Below, in pieces: positions 10,276 through 22,586 of a stretch of DNA of 64,000 bases; position 1 is the stretch's first letter; each line of letters opens with the position of its first letter. The DNA is from Sordariomycetes sp. S80-01Y (Eukaryota; Ascomycota; Sordariomycetes). The stretch lies in the NCBI GenBank assembly GCA_037042185.1, contig JAXQJY010000033.1, positions 620,001 to 684,000 on the forward strand, in the 5' to 3' direction. Below the pieces are notes generated by a model that searched no databases, had not been told where the DNA came from, and saw nothing but the letters and a program-made list of their open reading frames with translations. The translations under genes and the position numbers were made by a program.

Positions 10276-11878
10276 ATGCCTGCGTAAGACTCCCGTCTCA
10301 TCAAATGCGCGCTTCACTAACGTCAATAATCAGTCCAGGCGACCAACATACCGCCTACAAAAACCCCTACGAAGAGCCCAAACCCGTCATTTCACAATGG
10401 ACCGCCCAGGAAATTGCCACCATCGCCAACAAGCTCGATAAGCAGCTCGGTCCCGAATACATATCAGCCAGAGCCGGCCCTGGCGGGCAGAAGGTGCATT
10501 ACCTTACGGCGGAGAAGTGCATCACGCTCGCGAACGAGATCTTTGGCTTCAATGGGTGGTCTTCCTCGATCCAGAACATCCAGGTGGACTTTGCAGATGA
10601 GAATCCCCAGACGCAGAGGATTAGCTTGGGGTTGAGTGTTGTTGTAAGGGTTACGCTGAGGGATGGCACGTATCACGAGGATATCGGTTATGGCTCGATC
10701 GAAAACTCCAAGGGGAAGGCAATGGCGTTTGAGAAGGCGAAGAAGGAGGGCACTACAGATGGACTGAAGAGGGCGCTCAGGAGCTTTGGGAATGTGCTTG
10801 GGAACTGCATCTACGACCAGAACTACGTCAGACAGGTGATCAAGCACAAGGCTCAGCCTGTCAAGACATTCCACCCCGACAACCTGCATCGGCACGCCGA
10901 CTACATCATCAAGGAAGAAACCAAAGAGGAGCCTGTGGCTACTGCCAAGGCTATGCCTGCACCAGCCGCGCCACCCGCACAACAGCCGCCAAAGATGAAC
11001 CCGTCAGAGTCTTTCGAGGACTTCTTGGGAGGTATGCTCTCTTCGGATGGATTTGATGAGATAGAGGCTGAATGAATGTTGCAGAACTTGACGAGGCCGA
11101 CTTCTGTGTTCCCGAGGATGGCCATCCTGATGAAATCGTCCTTCCGACTGCTGAGCCTGCGAAACCGGCACAAGTGCAACCAAACAACAGCGCTCGTGGG
11201 CCACAGACTCCGAACCAACAACCATCGCGGCCACAAAGCGGCAATGCAGGTAACGTCCCAGCGCAGCAGAACCGACCACAGGCATACGCGAGACCCGCGA
11301 ATCAGCCTCCCCCAGGTCCTCAAGCTCCGGCACCCGTGGTAATGGACACACCAGAGACCGTGGGATTTTTCTCCGCCAAAGCAGTCAACAAGCTCCCTGA
11401 ATCGGCTATCTCGGGAGAAGGTATCGCCAAGCCTGTGGTTCCCCAAGGCGCCCAAGCGTTCAACCCCAGGCTGGAAAGTCCGTCAATCCGCAAAACTCCA
11501 GGTATCGACCATAGTTCTTCGAAGCCTGTGGGCAGACACGGGCAGCACGTGGCCCCGACCAGCAGCCAGAGTCAAGATTCAAAGCCAAACGGGAGCAGCT
11601 TCACCCCTGTGCGACCGTCCGTGGGTGCACCATCCACCAGAGGAGGCAATATAGCGAACCCAGGTCTGGAGCACGCCCGTCGAATCGGGGCACCTGGTGG
11701 CGGAGGTAGTCCCCTCGGCAACCGCGGCTCATTTCGTCAACCGACCATGAAGCGGCCTCCGCCTGGTGATGGCCAGTCACCAAGGCCAGTGCTGGCTGAC
11801 ATCCCAGCGAATGAGAATGGAAACCCTCACGCGGCGAATGGCGATGGACTGGACGCGAAGCGCCAGAAGATGGCGTGA
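10276..11878 (+). CDS. RAD52: Rad52 homologous recombination mediator
   Basis: Three exons (10276-10283, 10334-11031, 11085-11878) give 499 residues. Exon 1 is only eight bases (ATGCCTGC), so the protein starts MPAPGDQHTAYKNP. The conserved DNA-binding/annealing domain fills about residues 21-165: SQWTAQEIATIANKL, GFNGWSSSI, VRVTLRDGTYHEDIGYG, EKAKKEGTTDGLKRALRSFG and LGNCIYD. The second intron (53 nt, GTATGC..GCAG) restores ESFEDFLG-ELDEADFCVPED. The C-terminal half is Pro/Gln/Ser rich and disordered, where Rad51- and RPA-binding motifs lie in characterised Rad52 proteins. Rad52 loads Rad51 onto RPA-coated single strands and anneals complementary strands. The frame ends in an AKRQKMA tail. 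Identity is secure. Confidence 0.95.
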
Positions 11879-12160
11879 TGTGTTTAACATGAGCTTCAAC
11901 GAGCGGAGTTTGGGACTGGGACGGACGGGCTTGCTAGGCGTTAGATTCTGGGATCGGTTCGAACACGGGCTTAGCATGATGTGGTAGATTATCGTGCCTC
12001 TCGCCGTCATGCTTCCTAGCTGGCGGTGTGTCCAGTGGGGGGGAGGGACAACGAAGGCTTTTAGGTCTTCTATCTAATGATACACATGTACAGATTATAC
12101 AGCGAGAATGCTAAATGACTCGGAAGACGCGTCGCAGTTTGCGCAGCATAACCAGCTTGC
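11879..12160. other. convergent intergenic spacer
   Basis: 282 bp between the stops of RAD52 and the Mgr3-like gene; shared 3' flank, nothing else seen. Confidence 0.4.
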
Positions 12161-13765
12161 TTATGTCTTCTTCGTTGTAGCCCTGTTCAGCTTCTTCAGC
12201 CCTTCCTGAGCTTGCTTCACTCCGTCCTTGAACTCCAACTTGTTGCTCAACTCAACAGCTTGAGCGTACTTCTTCTTGGCCAGCTCCGTCTTGCCCTGGA
12301 TCGCGGCCACGCCGCCCCAGTTGCACAACGCAACGGCACAGGCCTCGTCGCATTCAGGAGTCCTCTCGTCACCCTTGACATCCCTTGCATGCTGGTAGGC
12401 GTTCTTGGCCCAGTTGGACGCAGCGTCCAGGCAGTCCTGTCTCGTGTTCGGCATGCTCGAGGCGAACAAATCCTTCAGACTCAAGGTGCCCTCATCGCCT
12501 CCATCCTTCGGGCTGTAGATTGGATGCTGGGCGAAGCTCACCGCTAGGTTGTTCATTATCGTAGCCCGATGGCACGGGTCCTCGCAGCTGCGCAGTGCCT
12601 GGAAGAACAAGGGGATGGACAGATGGAACTGTTCTCGCCTTAGGTAGTCGCGGCCAAGAGATTCCATGCTCGCCCCCGTCTCGGCGGGCGTCATCCACTT
12701 CTGCTCGCCGGGCTTAGGCTTCTCCGTGCTTCGCCTGCGGAATTCCTTGAGTGTTGTCTCGACAGCCCAGACGAGGTGGTGGTGCGAAGCGTCGGGAGAG
12801 AGGACGTGCTGGGAGGCGTACAACTCGCCGAGTTTGACCGAGGTCTGGACCGCTTTATGAAGAAGACGCTCACGACGTCTGTAGCCTGTTTCCTGCTCGT
12901 CTCGCGGTTTCGTCTGTAATGTCGGGTGGAGAGGTTGGCCATCTGGGGCCTCTGTCGCAGGAGGCTTGGCCACCATGAACTCCTCCTTCAACCTCCCATC
13001 TTCCGCAATTTTCCCATCCTTCACATCCTTCTCAAACTTCTCAACTTCCTCGAGGCAATTTTTCCGGATGCTCTCGAGAACCTCAATGCTCTGTTCCCAA
13101 TTATCCTGCTTCTCCATCCAGAATGCGACCATGATCCTGATGCCCAGCACCTCGTCACTCATCGGATCCATACCGACCTGATAAGCCTGCGCCATGGCCC
13201 TTCGGTAGAACTTCAGCGCTCGACCCGGTTCAGGCACGACGGTGGTGTAATAGATTGCGCGCCGCAGGGAGGAGGCGACTACGTCGGGGAATCGCGAGAT
13301 TTCGGGGTTGTAGAACATTTTGTAGTAAAGGTAGCATTGCTTGGAGAAGAGGGATATGGATATTATAGTCCTAGGAAGAGGTCATTAGTGGAAGAAGGTA
13401 TGTTAGGACGGTTCGGTGGCTTACATGACGATGAGGGCGGCGAATGCGACGGGCGAGCCGCGGAAAAAAGTGCGAATCTTTGGGGGCGAGCTTTTGACAT
13501 TGCGGAAAGCATTCCCTAGAGCTCTGCCCAAGAACTGGCGGAATGTCAACTTCGGGGGCGGCGGAGGGGTGCGACCCTCATGGCGTGCGTCGTCGCTCTT
13601 CTGATCGGAGTACAAGCGTCGTTGCAGAGGTGGGAGCTCAACGATAGCTCGGAGCTGCCAACTTGCTGATCGAGATTGAATGTTGACTGAGAGCAGACAT
13701 CGGGGCGACTGTCTCAAGCATTGGCCCGTCAGTGGCCTCAAAGAGGCCAGTGTTGATACAGACAT
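12161..13765 (-). CDS. mitochondrial TPR protein, Mgr3-like
   Basis: Two exons on the minus strand (13765-13425 and 13370-12161), joined in phase 2 by a 54 nt GTAAGC..TAG intron, give 516 residues. The N-terminus is Arg/Ser rich without acidic residues (SRSASWQLRAIVELPPLQRRLYS), a likely mitochondrial presequence. A single membrane segment lies at about 103-122 (SPVAFAALIVMTIISISLF). The rest is helical with TPR-like units: GRALKFYRRAMAQAYQ, NWEQSIEVLESI, FHLSIPLFFQAL and KKKYAQAVELSNKL. This layout fits Mgr3, a substrate adaptor for the i-AAA protease Yme1 in the inner membrane. The TPR content and mitochondrial targeting are visible; the Mgr3 name is inference. It is tail-to-tail with RAD52 and divergent from the Dap1-like gene. 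Confidence 0.75.
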
Positions 13766-14016
13766 TGTCGAGCCGGAAATTTTGGTGTATCTGGACCGTC
13801 GACGAAATGATGCGATGCGATGACGATGTTGACGACCGAGCTGGGCAGGTGACTAAGCAGATATGCACCAAAGTGATTGGCCGCGAGGGGGACGTGGGGT
13901 AGGGGACCGAGTTCAAGGTTGTCCTCGGCTTCTGGTACCGACCCCAAGTTGAGCTCGACATCCTCATCTCTGACTATATTTTTTCCCAAACCACACTCCA
14001 TTAGCCCCTGTTCAAG
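13766..14016. promoter_or_regulatory. short bidirectional promoter region
   Basis: 251 bp separate the start codons of the divergent Mgr3-like and Dap1-like genes, so both promoters and leaders share this stretch. No specific factor site is recognised. Confidence 0.5.
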
Positions 14017-14721
14017 ATGGCTGGAAAGTTTGAGCCCAAAGTGCCTGTCAACCTTGACCCGCCTAAAGACGACCCTATCTCGGTGGAGGAGCTATCGAAA
14101 GCGAAGGGTGAGTTGCCCCTCCATTGTTTGTCTCACATGCGTTGTCGAGGGTGAGATGGCTGGATAAGAGCCATAAGAGAAACTCGACTGCTAGAAAGCA
14201 GAAGGCGAGTATGCTCTACTCTTCATAATGAGACACATGCTCTGAGGAGACACTCCATCCTGCTCCTGGGCCGCTCAACTTCACTACCCCGCGGGGATAA
14301 CCCCTTTTCCAGTCGGAGAGGTGAGCTAACACCAAGACCATAGGCGAGGATGGCGGCAAGTGCTACGTTGCTATCAAGGTACGGGATTCCCGCGAAAGCA
14401 TGCAACATTCAATGCTAACGCCTGCACAGGGCAAGGTCTACGACGTAACCGGAAATAAAGCCTACCAGCCAGGTGGCTCATACCATGGTACGCCTGCCCA
14501 TCCTTGCTACCAAAACATCATATCTAACCCGAGGCCTAGTCTTTGCTGGACATGACGCCTCCAGAGCCCTGGGTAAGACCTCAACCAAGCAGGAAGACGT
14601 CAGCCCCAACTGGCAGGATCTTGACGAGAAGGAGAAGGGCACGTTAAACGACTGGGTCACTTTCTTCTCGAAGAGGTACAACATTGTTGGTATCGTCGAG
14701 GGTGCGACAAACATGGAATAA
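14017..14721 (+). CDS. Dap1/PGRMC-like cytochrome b5-fold heme protein
   Basis: Four exons (14017-14107, 14344-14378, 14430-14487, 14540-14721) give 121 residues. The core GKVYDVTGNKAYQPGGSY-HVFAGHDASRAL is the signature of the membrane-associated progesterone receptor (Dap1) family. Y60 aligns with the axial heme Tyr of PGRMC1, and Y54 with the neighbouring conserved Tyr. The protein has no N-terminal membrane helix, unlike PGRMC1 itself. Family members bind heme and support P450 enzymes such as Erg11 in sterol synthesis. The first intron (236 nt) is long for this region, the second exon only 35 nt; both joins keep phase and restore the conserved text, which supports them. It is divergent from a mitochondrial gene 251 bp away. 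Confidence 0.88.
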
Positions 14722-15638
14722 GAACAATGTTCTTGTACTTGTAGTTCGAATGAGATACCAAAGAAAACGTTGTGGGCATCGTTACCGCCGCAGCTCCTGT
14801 GGAATGACTTACGACGTTCGCCGTTTCCCAATGCGTCTCTGGTGGGACGCGAGAGTGTTCCTTAGTTTCTACAACAAGACGAACGCTTGATCCGGATCAA
14901 GACTCCGTTACATGACACGTGTGCCTTGGACGAGGAGGCTCGTGTGTCTCCGGGTCGCACGGAAACGAACCGGCCGCACCTATGGTCGGCAGCAGTTTCA
15001 TATGGATGCCATCCCGTAGTGCAGAGCCATCTATTCCTTTCGCACCTACTCGTCGGCTTCAGGCCATGTCACGGGCTTGCTCTTGACCAAAGTCGCCATG
15101 CCAAGCTGTCTTTGCTGCTGTGGCCCTCACTGCGGCTCGAGTCTTCTCCGGGACGTCCAAATAACGCTTCAACCGTTGGCGAGAAGCCGAATGTGACACA
15201 GCAAGTCTCTCCTAGCCCCAATAAGCGGCCACCCGTCGACAGCGGAGCCCAGCCGACATGTCAGGCGCGGGAGGCTGCATGACGAACCGCACAAGGGGGC
15301 TTGTCGAGACGCACGTGTAATGGCACACTGTCACTTTGGCTTGAACCACCGACGACTAATTCTAACGTCAAGCTTACTAGTAAACGAGCAATACTCATTT
15401 TGAGCTGGAAACACTGAGATGAACCGCGTGAGACCAGGCTTGTGGCCACTGCGTATCGTTGAGTAAATCCACATCGATGGCCAAGCGATCAGGATAGAAA
15501 AGCATATGATGTCTGCGTCTCGGGGACTTGGAGCAAAACGGCAACGATTAATCATCGTGAGTAACACCAATATAACGGAGCAAGCTGCTAATAATCTCGT
15601 GCCAACACATGTCATTCTTCAGTTCGAGCCATCCTTCT
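14722..15638. other. intergenic, no gene seen
   Basis: 3' flank of the Dap1-like gene. Frames are short and Arg/Ser/Pro biased as in random GC-rich DNA. No RNA gene or repeat was recognised. Confidence 0.4.
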
Positions 15639-15878
15639 TCACCTCGACCGACAACAGTCTTCCGAGTATCCAAACTGCTGATCGTCGTCCATGACTCCCT
15701 GATCTGCTATCCAGCCACCGACGCAACGCTCGCACGGGACGACCTGCTGCCACGACTTGCGCAGCACCTTCACATTCGGGCAGGCGTGGTTGGGGCTGTT
15801 GCGGGCGAAATGGCAGTGCGACTTGAGGCGCACCGTCGAGTGGTTGCAGGTGAAGAGAAATTCCTCCCAATCGCACAT
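15639..15878 (-). CDS. small Cys/His-rich hypothetical protein
   Basis: A 79-residue frame beginning MCDWEEFLFTCNHSTVRL. Cys and His are spaced as in a small metal-binding fold: C11-x-H13, C23-H24, H33-x-C35 and C50-x2-C53, with a CHFARNSPNHAC core and a KVLRKSWQQ stretch. I recall similar short proteins of unknown function, with a C-x-H / CHxAR / C-x2-C pattern, as common in filamentous ascomycetes; this is memory, not a search. The two competing antisense frames lack such order. An additional C-terminal exon is possible because the last 25 residues look less conserved. It is isolated in a gene-poor tract. Confidence 0.55.
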   Translation of the reverse strand: MCDWEEFLFTCNHSTVRLKSHCHFARNSPNHACPNVKVLRKSWQQVVPCERCVGGWIADQGVMDDDQQFGYSEDCCRSR

Positions 15879-18390
15879 TGTTGGGCCTTGGTATGCTTGG
15901 ATGGAGCGTCAGCGGGGGGTATTTGGTGAGAGCAGGGGAGGGTAATATTTACGCGAAGAGTGCTGGTGAATCCCAAGCTTTTGTGAAGACGCTGGTTGAA
16001 AAGTTCAGTATAGCAACTCAGTCAAGATGGTGGTTATAGAACGTCGAATTTAGAAACGAGATTGCGTTGAGATGGGACGAGGTGCTTGTGATTTTCTCCT
16101 GAAATCCAGCTGGGCTTTATACAACTCATCAAGCAAAGGTCTCTCCCCTTTTCAATTTCATTATTTCTCTGTCTCTACGGCGAGGCCCTCTTGTCTGCAA
16201 TTCACCTGCATGAGGTTCAAGGCTAAACCATCCCTTTTCCTCTGCACTGATGCTGCACCATGATGAATATAGGAATCATGCCAACGACGCAACTCCACAA
16301 CATTGTTTGATGATAGCGACATGTCACTTCCCAAGGCATCACAGCTCCACTAATATGGCGATTTTCTTCCATAGATCTGGAGGCTGATGGCTCGAGGCAT
16401 GTAGTGAAATGTCACCACAGCCCGGAAGGGAGGACGCACAAGGGTGGGCCCCAATCCAGAGGGGGTCGGTTGGAGGCACTGGACAGCTTTATGTTGTTGA
16501 TCCAGGCTGGTTAAGTCTCGATCCCCGCGGAGATGGCCGTCACAGGCACCGTTATATTAGTGCCCCATGACCGTCCGCGGCAGCCTGGGTACCTTCGGGC
16601 CCGGACGTAGATGCTCCTCCAATGAATGCATGAGCGCGAGGTCAGAATATTCTACTCGAAATGGTCAACGTTCAACGGCCTTATATTTGGACCGTACATC
16701 CTTGACGACGACTTGATTCCGCCAACCGGGCATACGGTGCTCAGCACCCCCGGAGGTATACAGCTCCCGCAGCACAACACAAACTGAGAGCACAAGAGAA
16801 CGAAAACGTGGGGGTAAAGACCAGGAAGGCCGAAGCACACGGCTCCATCATCACATGGCGCTGCTTCCAGTAGATACGCTCAACGTTGTGGGAGCTTCTT
16901 CCGAAACGGCAACGTGTTGGACAGCTCAACGGTGTTGCGGGCCACTGCAGCAAGCAGAAGCCCGCAACGGACTCGGACGGCGCGTCTCGAGGAGCCCCGG
17001 ATGTCACTTGGGTCATCCCGCTGCAAGCAGCCTGGAGAAAACAAGGCACCCGAGAAGAGAAGGTCAGTGAGCATGAAGTCTGGGTTTTGACGTGGACCGA
17101 AACCACCAATTGACTCGACCGATGGGTGCACTGCTCGTAACTCTGCAGTCTGAATATTGCCCAGCCCTGGTGAAAATGCAGCGTGGGAAACCATTGCATT
17201 CGAGCTGGGTAGATCGGTTACACAAGAGAGCAAACACGCATATTATTGTGGTGACAGAGGCCAAGTGGACCGAACTGTGGTTTGTGCACATTCTGTGCGC
17301 AAGCTTGGCAAGGTGCCCAACACCATGATGGTGTCCACGATGGAGTGCATCGTCAACGGCACAAGGAGGCTCTGTAGCTTTGGCGAGGAAGCAAAATGAG
17401 TCAACATGGGCCATCCCAACACCAACACACCCTGACTTGATTGAGAGACAAAAATGTGTCTCTCCGCAGGTCAAGACAAGCACTGGCCTATGCGCGCAGC
17501 GAATTGCTGATGACCACCCTGCGTGCGCGCAATCCGTCCTGCATAGGGCTTGCGCGCAGGGCTGGGCACGACTGTGCGCTCACTTCAAGTTGGGCACGCC
17601 TGTGCTGTGCGCTTCCTGTGCGGTTGCGCGTGGTCAGTGTGGTTCCGCGTGGTTCCAGATGGTCGAGTGAGGTTCGCCAGAGGTGGTGTCGGTGTTGACA
17701 AAGGCGGTAAACCACCTCAAGGCCGTGTCTTCAGTGGTCTTTTAAGCACCTGCTGCATCATTGCGCGTCTCCAGCACTCGCAGCAGCACCGCTGGTGGCA
17801 GCGACCTGGCGAGCGATTTGCTGAGATGCCGGTCTGGTGATGACTTGGGCTGGTCGCCTTTCTGCTGGCGAAAGTCTGCCTTGCAGGATGCGGACTGCGC
17901 GACGATACGCCTAGGACGCCGCTTGATTGGCGCAGGCGGCTTAGTCAACCACGAACACCGTCAAAAGTGAGGCGGACGTGGTTCGCATGGGAGCGAGTCT
18001 GGGGGGCTTAGAGCGCGGGTGTGACATGTTGGTTGCCTTCTTTTTCATCATGACTTCTCCCCCTACGAGAAGATATGGAACGGTTTCTCAGTTACCTTAG
18101 CATGCCGCGTCAATCCAGTCCAGGACCAGCCCGGGTGTCTCATCTCTTTCTTGCCACATCCCAACATTCACTTTGAACCTTGACTTTACTTGCATGCTCA
18201 TGCATTCGTGCGACCAAATCATTTAGCCCAAAGTCACAGGTCGGATCACTGTCAGTGGCGTGGGCCATAGTTGTCACCGCCAGCTCCACTACGCCTTGCG
18301 GTCTGTCAAGCTATCACGTCCTGCTTCCGTCAAGACGTTGTGGCGGATTGGGTCGTTTGCCTCGGTTGACTCAAACCCTACCTGTTCGCC
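15879..18390. other. gene-poor region upstream of C2H2 gene
   Basis: About 2.5 kb with no convincing frame. Around 17480-17650 the DNA is unusually rich in TGCGCGC / GTGCG words and GGTTCCGCG-like echoes, giving a local low-complexity patch. It probably contains the promoter and leader of the gene starting at 18391. Confidence 0.4.
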
Positions 18391-20558
18391 ATGGATCCTC
18401 TCAACGATGAAGCTTTCTTTGATGATCCCATCCTGTTCCCAGGCTCCCGCGAGGGACAAACTCAGACCTGGCTCAGGGGTAAGGACACCCCGTGGACTCC
18501 CTTCGGCGATGCCGCTGGCATCTCTCCCATCGATGTCAACGCCCAGACGCCAGACTTCATCACGAACTGTTCCAACCCCAGCGCATTCCTAGACTATCGC
18601 AGCGCCGGTATCCGGTCCGAGTGCGAGACAGTTCCCGGGGATTCTGGTTACGGAAGCATGGTTTTTGACAACACCTCCCATTACGACGAGCCATTCAGCA
18701 ACATTCCCGTGCAGAATCTGGATCAAGATATCCCGGAGTTCAAGCAAATCAGCTTGGGACAGCCAGCAGACCATCTCTACAGCCAGGGCGGTTCCCAGGG
18801 GGGCTACTTAAATCCGTCCTCGGCGTCTGAGAAGAAGCTTTTCTGCCAGGGCTGCAACACATGGGTCAAGACCAACTCGGAGCTCAAGTAAGCTTGCTTT
18901 ATTCCACACATCACTTTGGAGATGTGCTCACGCGTCACAGGAAGCACGAGCTACGGCACACAAAGCCTTACCGATGCAATGCCGGAGACTGCGCAACGAA
19001 AGACCGAGGCTTTGCTTCGCAGAACGATCTGACCCGGCATCAGATGACTGTGCATCGCAATCACGGGCTGGGCAAGACCTATTACTGCGATGTCGGCGAG
19101 TGTGCCAGGAGAAGCAAGCCGTGGCCGCGGGCGGACAACTTCCGCTCACACTTGCAACGCGTGCACAAGCTTGAGGTCCTTGCCGATGCTGACCTATCCC
19201 GCTATCTTCATAATCAGTACGTTGTTCCTCCAAGGGCACAGCTTCGTTGGCTAACAAATGAAGATCTCGAGACCAGCATCCCATCACGGAAGACCTATCT
19301 GGGATCGGGACTCAACTGCAGGAGACTTCGAACACGTCGGTGCAGCATGCTGCCGACCCGAATTACTCTCCTCAAGACCCCATTAAAGACTTTCCGGATA
19401 TCGACACACAACCCACACCCCATCAACTGAGAGCTGCGAATCAGGCATCCATACAAGATCTAATTTCCCCAAACAGCCAAACTGTATACAGCCAATCCAG
19501 CGTCCTGGAGCCCGGCTTCGAGAAATACCCGTTCGGCAACAGTCTTGCTTCGGTGCAGCCACAATCTCACTCCTTGTTACAGCACCAGACCCCTCGTGAC
19601 CTTCCCAAGATGGAGGCTGTCACCCCTAGTCATGATAACACATCCATCAGTCAGGATGTGACAGAGATGGACGCGGAATCCGACGACATGTCTGTCAGCG
19701 ACGACGACTTGGATATCAAGAGAATCCAGGACTCCTCGCTGATGAAGGCTGCATCCGCAGGTGACCGAAAAACGCTCCTGGAAGCTTTGAGGAAGCTGCC
19801 ACCTCGCTTGCTCCAAGAGGCCCTTGACAACACACCGGGCTTTCAAGCGAACGCCGACGCCGCGTCGACGTCGTCGAAAGGTGGCAACAAATCACATTGT
19901 AACCAGTGCACCAAATCTTTCAAGCGCCCTTGTGAGCTCAGGTAAGCTTCACCGGATGCTCCCGCGGGAACCACGCAGCTAACCCCCAGTCAGGAAGCAC
20001 ATGAAGCGACACGAAAGACCGTACGGGTGCACAGTTCGTCGCTGTCCAAAGACCTTTGGCAGCAAGAACGATTGGAAACGACATGAACGGGGCCAGCATA
20101 ACCAAGCTGAAGTCTGGTCTTGCGACCTCGACTGCAGCTACTTCTCCTACCAAAGAGATGAGCTTAACAGCCACCTGCGGGTGTACCACAAGCTCTCAAA
20201 CGACAGGGTCATCAACGAGAAGCTTGACAACAACCGGAGGGGAGGCCACTGCATCGACGAGTTCTGGTGCGGGTTCTGCCGGGCCCTCGTCAAGATGGAC
20301 CTCGCCAAGGTGGGTGCCACCGAAACTGAAGAATCCAAGTCAAGCATCATCGATCAGCGCTTCAATCACATCGACCATCACTTCATGGGACGCGATGGTG
20401 GTCCAAGGCTGGACATCTCTCACTGGTGCCACCCTGAGGACTTTTTTGAGAAACTCCTCCAGCCAAAACGACAAGCTGAGCATAGTCGGAAGCGCAAGGG
20501 CAACCAAGCGCACGCCAACCCGCGACCAGCGAAGCAGGTCAACACGATGACGGCGTAG
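18391..20558 (+). CDS. C2H2 zinc-finger protein with two similar finger modules
   Basis: Four exons (18391-18887, 18941-19216, 19264-19941, 19994-20558) give 671 residues. The start lies in a strong context (GCCATGG). Residues 1-155 are acidic and Ser/Gln rich, like an activation region. Module 1 (from KLFCQGC) has a C-x2-C finger reading SELKKHELRHTKPYRC and further fingers with LTRHQMTVH and FRSHLQRVH. A linker follows with an acidic DESDDMSVSDDD-like patch and an MKAASAGDRKTLLEAL helix that resembles one ankyrin unit. Module 2 (from SHCNQC) repeats the plan: CELRKHMKRHERPYGC, KNDWKRHERGQH and LNSHLRVYH. Both first fingers are cut by a phase-2 intron at the same place. It is probably a sequence-specific transcription factor; the target is unknown. 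Confidence 0.85.
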
Positions 20559-22565
20559 GTGGCCGATCATCGCGCCGACTGTCAAGGGTCGTTGCCGGTG
20601 GCCGTGAACATGTATCAGGCCGGGCTTGTATTCCAGATGCCGTGAACCCGATGCGGCTGGCACCGCACCGCCGCAGGGAAGTGCACTGTACGAATTTTTA
20701 TGTTGACGATTAATGACCTGATGACTTGAAAAAGAAAACATGTAGCAGATGAGATTCGGCGTTGCGGGGAGTTACGGTGCTGCTGTCTAAGGGAAGTTTC
20801 TTCGGTTCACTCGTCTCAATTAGAGCCATTTGGATTTGGGTATTGCATCTCGACGAATGTTTTCTGTAATCTGCCTTAGGATACAATGATCCGAGAACAA
20901 TTTTACACGGAGCAGTGCCACCCTGTGCCTACTATCATACTACGCTTTTGAACCCTGCGACGAAGATGTACTTAGCATGGTCAACGACAAAAAAGGGGCT
21001 TGCTCTCCGCCACGCTCCTACATTCGTGATTAGTCTTCAAGGCATCATGTACTTCGCAAAGTCACCAAAAAAATCATAGAGATAAGAAGTGGTTGGCCCC
21101 GCTCATCAAGATTTGTCGCGCGCATCAGGGAACAGTCTGAGAGCACCGCTGCCGCTGCTCTAAACTCGCGCAGATATGTACGACAAATGCGACAAATCAT
21201 ATCCGGAATGTGATGATCTTGGAGAGCAGCATGCGTCTTGGAAGATCGCATGGCCAGGTAGCTAGTGGATGCGCTACTGTAGCTCTCTTGGCCGCGAGCA
21301 TGGGTTCATCACGCGAGAAGAGCCCAGCGTGCTCCGCTCGTCGAGCCAGACCTGGCGCGCAGGAGAAAGAAGCAATGCGGAGAGGGGCTGAACGCATCGA
21401 AGGATGCCACGCTCGCGGTACGACCCCTGGAGTAGATGCTGTGCAGAACTGAGGTCGCGAAGGCTGCCCAGCTCTCTCTCTATAAGGCACTAGCCTGTAG
21501 GTGAGGGCCAGTCTCGGTCGCTAACGCCTTTGCGCCGCCAGCATCGGCGAGTACGCATTCCTTATTTGGAGCTTCAAGATGTCTCAAAGATCTGATATTC
21601 GGTCAGCCCCGCCTAGGCAACCACTTCGGGCGCAGAGCTGAGCTCTCCGTCGCGTCTGCCCTGATGGCGTCCCCTCGTGCATATACGTCTAGCCATATCT
21701 CAGTCATCATGTGCTCTTGCATCTGCCATGTTGTCTCTCTCCCCATCAAAGCTCTGTCTTTCAATTTCGTAGCGGGCGTGGCGGATCTCGAAAAGACCCT
21801 CGGCCGACAGACTTAGCCGGCGAGTCACGATCCATGACGAGTCACCTATAGGATCTACAGCTATATGTGGCTTGCAGATGGCGGCGTTTGCCAAGGGGGC
21901 CCCCCTGCTGCTCACACTCAGCATCGCTCTCCATTTATTAGAACGTCCGATGTGACAGCGGGGAGGATCTCGGCTTGGGGTTCCGTATCTGTCTCATCTA
22001 GGTCAGGCAAGAGTTAAGCGCGGGGGAGCTCGAGCGTGAGCTGCCTGCGCCGCGGTCTGGATGTCATCGCATCTGGGCACGCTTCCTGCGGATGCGTGGT
22101 TGCGCGATCCGCGGAGGATATGGCCGGCGCATGAGGTGCTTGGGAACGACGCTCTGTCCCCGAGACGCGCCTGGTGCATCTACATGCGCTCTCGATAGCG
22201 GGGGCTGAAGGAACAGGGTCATCGGACACGGACTTCTGAAGAGAACTCATCGGACGTTATATGCAGGTGATCCGTAACGCCGGTGTTAGCGCGTGATGAA
22301 GATTCCCGAGACGAGACGAAGCTCGAGCTCTGGGCAGCACAGACTCATCACGCAGCTGAGCCCGCTGAGAGCCCTCTTGGTTCGCTCGAGCGGCTGATGC
22401 GGGGCATCCTCTCGGTAATCGAGGATCTTGAATCTTAAACTGTGAGACCGATACGGAGGAATCGAAGTGGATCAGCGAAGGGCTCTTCCTGTGCTCGCGC
22501 ATCACCCTCGAAGCAAGCAATAGAAGTGATCAGCCAGGATCAGCCACTAGGTCGGCGGCGACGGC

Positions 22566-22586
22566 AAGGCGCTCGTTTAGCGCCTT
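22566..22586. repeat. 8 bp inverted repeat (hairpin)
   Basis: AAGGCGCT and AGCGCCTT are separated by five bases (CGTTT). Perfect but short; significance unknown. Confidence 0.5.

Noticed and set aside
22566-22586. Hairpin as a terminator or RNA gene
   Set aside because: Eight base pairs with no U tract or surrounding structure; fungal genes do not use such terminators.
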